DNA of 7,840 nt from Candidatus Nomurabacteria bacterium (GTDB lineage: Bacteria; Patescibacteriota; Minisyncoccia; Phycocordibacterales; UBA9973): positions 1 to 7,840 of the forward strand of contig CAIQAW010000051.1 in the NCBI GenBank assembly GCA_903869875.1. The letters run 5' to 3'. This document shows, in pieces, positions 5,860-7,840 of the stretch (the first letter of the stretch is position 1; each line of letters begins with the position of its first letter). The position numbers were made by a program, and so were the translations under genes. The notes under the pieces are model-generated. The model was not told the origin of the DNA and ran no database searches. It worked only from the letters and a program-made list of their open reading frames with translations.

Positions 5860-7668
5860 ATGCAAAACGAAATCGGTGCTAAAACAAAAATAGGAATTAA
5901 AGATTTATTAAAAACAATATTAAAAGTATTACGTTTTTCTTATCGAATAGATAAAAAAAGAACATTAATAATATTTTCTGTAACCATAGTCAATGCAGCT
6001 ATAATGGCTGTGTCTGCTTGGTATTTTTCTGTTTTCTTAAACACTGCTATATATAACACCAGTCATGTTTTTCTAAGTACTAAAGTTATATTTGTTATCA
6101 GTATGATGCTGGGTCTTGGAATAATTCAAACAGTTATTACAACTTGGGGTTTTAGAGTCCAAAATATATTTTACAGAAAGATATTTACTGAAGCATTTAT
6201 AGACAGAGCTTTGGCATCTGAGAGAATAGACATTCAAACATATGAAAGTTCTGATTTTACTTTACTTAAAAATAGAGTACAAATGTATTTTAGTAAAATT
6301 CAAAACTACCCAGATTTTCTACAAGATTTTATTGGTGGGTTAGTTCCGATGATAATCAGTACTGTTATTATTATTGCTTTAAAACAATGGACTTTACTGG
6401 CATTTGTAATGATACCTGCAATACTTAGTTTTTGGGTTGAAATTATGGACGGTAAAACAATGTGGGAATGCGAAAACATGGCAGGCGAAGAAAGAAAAAA
6501 GTTCAGCAGTTTTTTTAGTTTCTTTGATTCAAAAAGCTACATACAGGAAGTTAAAATACATGGTTTGAAAAATTTCTTTGTTAATGGTATTCGTTCATCT
6601 AGAGGTATTATTGATGACATTTTTACTAAAAGAGACAGAATTTATTTTCGCAAGAAAATGTTTGTGGGTCTTGTAACTGATATTTTAGAATTAGTAGTAC
6701 CTGTTGTTTTAATATATCAAATTTTTACCGGGCACTTACTTGTTGGAACATTCTATTTTATCAACGGACGGTTTAGTAGTTTTACTAATAATTTTAGACA
6801 AACATTACGTACGTTAGGTCGTATGTACAAAGACACACCATATGTTTCAGATATATTAAAATATATTGAAATGCAACCAGTATTAACAAATGGAACTAAA
6901 ACTATAGAACGTTTTGAAACTCTAGATGTGAAGGATCTAGGTTTTAATTACCCAGAATCAGACCGAGTTATATTGCATGATTTTAACTTCAATATAAAAC
7001 GAGGTGAAAAGGTTGCGGTAATAGGTTTAAACGGTGCTGGTAAAACAACTATGACAAAACTGTTGTTACGTTTCTATTTTCCAACTTCAGGTTTAGTTCA
7101 GTACAACGGTATTGATATACGTGAAATAGATAAATATAATTTGTACCAACATGTAGGTTTTCTACCTCAGGACTTTGCTAAATTCGATTTAACTTTTGCC
7201 GAATCTATTTCTTTAGGTGACGCGGGTAAAAACATAGATAACGACAAAGTTATAGATGCTGCTAAAAAAGCAAATGTACACGAATTTATAATGTCGCACA
7301 AAGACGGTTACCAAACACAGATCGGTAAAAAATACAAAGACGGTGTCGAACTTTCCGGCGGTCAGTGGCAGAAAATGGCTATAGCAAGTATGTTCTACCG
7401 TAATGCCGAACTTTGGATTCTAGACGAACCTACCAGTGCTATAGATGCAGAAGCCGAAGCAAGTATATTTGAATCTTTGGCTGCACTACCAGACGACATA
7501 ACTGTTATTATGATATCACACCGTTTTTCTACTGTACGTAATGCAGACCGCATAATGGTTATAGACCATGGTGGGGTAAAGGAATCTGGCACACACGAAG
7601 AACTGTTAAAAGTTAAAGACGGTGAATACGCCCGCTTGTTTGCCATCCAAGCAGAAGGGTATAAATAA
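5860..7668 (+). CDS. ABC exporter half-transporter (membrane domain + ATPase), canonical signature motif
   Basis: A 602-residue type-1 ABC exporter subunit, probable partner of the preceding gene. The membrane domain is about 1-340, with hydrophobic segments near 35-60, 76-95, 158-174, 178-193, 268-288 and possibly 292-302. The ATPase domain is about 352-602: A-loop Y364; Walker A GLNGAGKTT (389-397, K395); Q-loop Q437; signature LSGGQ (498-502); Walker B LWILDE (518-523, E523); D-loop S526-A527-I528-D529; switch H554. The stretch after the signature reads AIASMF, with S510 where most ABC proteins, including its partner (AIARMF), have Arg. The two ATPase halves share short stretches of identical DNA and the same ending (AEGYK), so they are tandem paralogues, while the membrane halves have diverged widely. 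The first ATG in frame is used; no Shine-Dalgarno is in the 29-nt gap. Substrate unknown; a peptide or lipid is plausible from the family only. Confidence 0.92.
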   Translation: MQNEIGAKTKIGIKDLLKTILKVLRFSYRIDKKRTLIIFSVTIVNAAIMAVSAWYFSVFLNTAIYNTSHVFLSTKVIFVISMMLGLGIIQTVITTWGFRVQNIFYRKIFTEAFIDRALASERIDIQTYESSDFTLLKNRVQMYFSKIQNYPDFLQDFIGGLVPMIISTVIIIALKQWTLLAFVMIPAILSFWVEIMDGKTMWECENMAGEERKKFSSFFSFFDSKSYIQEVKIHGLKNFFVNGIRSSRGIIDDIFTKRDRIYFRKKMFVGLVTDILELVVPVVLIYQIFTGHLLVGTFYFINGRFSSFTNNFRQTLRTLGRMYKDTPYVSDILKYIEMQPVLTNGTKTIERFETLDVKDLGFNYPESDRVILHDFNFNIKRGEKVAVIGLNGAGKTTMTKLLLRFYFPTSGLVQYNGIDIREIDKYNLYQHVGFLPQDFAKFDLTFAESISLGDAGKNIDNDKVIDAAKKANVHEFIMSHKDGYQTQIGKKYKDGVELSGGQWQKMAIASMFYRNAELWILDEPTSAIDAEAEASIFESLAALPDDITVIMISHRFSTVRNADRIMVIDHGGVKESGTHEELLKVKDGEYARLFAIQAEGYK

Positions 7669-7669
7669 A

Positions 7670-7689
7670 CTTAGTAGTCCGACTACTAA
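7670..7689. repeat. Palindrome shared with the 758-791 terminator
   Basis: TTAGTAGTC (7671-7679), a single C, then GACTACTAA (7681-7689), starting 2 nt after the stop of the second ABC gene. Its reverse complement, with flanks to 7661, matches 764-793 almost base for base, including the unpaired G at the centre and most of the following T-rich tail. It is thus the same element in opposite orientation. On the + strand it lacks a U tail, so it is at best a weak terminator there. Confidence 0.75.
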
Positions 7690-7714
7690 TAGATAGGACC
7701 TAAAGTCCTATCTA
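7690..7714. other. Second hairpin in the post-operon hairpin series
   Basis: Arms TAGATAGGAC (7690-7699) and GTCCTATCTA (7705-7714), ten perfect base pairs around the 5-nt loop CTAAA. No T run follows. It lies between the shared palindrome and the terminator hairpin and may serve as a 3'-end stabilising stem or reinforce termination; it is fully symmetric, so strand cannot be assigned. Confidence 0.7.
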
Positions 7715-7718
7715 GTGC

Positions 7719-7746
7719 AAATACCCTGGTTTTACCAGGGTATTTT
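7719..7746 (+). terminator. Rho-independent terminator of the trpS-ABC-ABC operon
   Basis: AATACCCTGGT (7720-7730) pairs with ACCAGGGTATT (7734-7744) around a TTT loop; A7719-T7745 adds a further pair. A GC-rich core (CCCTGG/CCAGGG) flanked by A and T runs, with TTTT at 7743-7746, is the form of an intrinsic terminator. The A run on the other side would also allow some function on the minus strand. Confidence 0.85.
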
Positions 7747-7759
7747 AGTGTTTAATGCC

Positions 7760-7788
7760 TTGACAAAATCATTTAAATTTGCTACAAT
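7760..7788 (+). promoter_or_regulatory. Near-consensus sigma-70 promoter
   Basis: TTGACA (7760-7765, perfect -35), a 17-nt AT-rich spacer, and TACAAT (7783-7788, 5 of 6 to the -10 consensus). It follows the operon terminator and precedes an ATG by 36 nt; a start near 7795 gives a leader of about 30 nt. This is the best promoter in the window and suggests a well expressed downstream gene. Confidence 0.85.
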
Positions 7789-7824
7789 AAAAAAAAGTAA
7801 TTTGAAAATTTAACCCCCAAAAAA

Positions 7825-7840
7825 ATGATACAAGAAGAAA
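7825..7840 (+). CDS. 5' end of an unidentified gene cut by the window edge
   Basis: The ATG at 7825 begins the frame M-I-Q-E-E and runs off the right edge; too short to identify. Support is positional: it is the first ATG after a strong promoter with a plausible ~30-nt leader. The bases just upstream (AACCCCC then an A run) contain no Shine-Dalgarno sequence, in line with the other genes here. A different start further downstream cannot be excluded. Confidence 0.5.

Noticed and set aside
7690..7746. tRNA or small structured RNA gene from the hairpin series
   Set aside because: No cloverleaf, no T-loop GTTC core or CCA end; simple stems explain the pairing.

Overview
The window looks like a piece of a low-GC bacterial chromosome, most likely from the Candidate Phyla Radiation (Patescibacteria). 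This is inference. It rests on the compact layout, a short hibernation factor with the C-terminal tail common in that group, a membrane-anchored cytochrome b5 domain protein, the absence of Shine-Dalgarno sequences before every visible start, and a standard genetic code (TGG for Trp, no in-frame TGA). No marker here fixes the lineage further.

Left part, 1-857: the 3' end of a ribosome hibernation factor (hpf) on the + strand. It is followed by a small secreted or membrane-anchored protein with a threonine-rich stalk and a cytochrome b5 heme-binding domain. A symmetric, probably bidirectional terminator comes next, and then a GC-rich REP-like palindromic element in the gap between convergent genes.

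Middle, 858-3025: a minus-strand pair dnaB-recR (replicative helicase and recombination mediator) separated by 3 nt. Upstream of dnaB lies a 155-nt divergent intergenic region. It holds two arrays of the same degenerate heptanucleotide, in opposite orientations, the second running into the trpS start codon.

Right part, 3026-7840: an apparent + strand operon of trpS and two tandem, related ABC exporter half-transporters (membrane domain plus ATPase each), probably acting as a heterodimer. The first has a degenerate signature motif (VSVGQ) and the second a canonical one (LSGGQ). The operon ends in three successive hairpins, the last a good terminator. The first is an opposite-orientation copy of the palindrome that ends the cytochrome b5 gene. 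A near-consensus sigma-70 promoter then drives a gene of which only the first five codons are in the window.

Together the genes are housekeeping (translation, replication, repair) plus one export system and one heme-binding surface protein. I see no CRISPR array, rRNA, tRNA, transposase or phage gene, and no clear wholly new system. The most unusual items are the paired heptad arrays, the shared palindrome, the REP-like element, the asymmetric ABC pair and signs of leaderless initiation.
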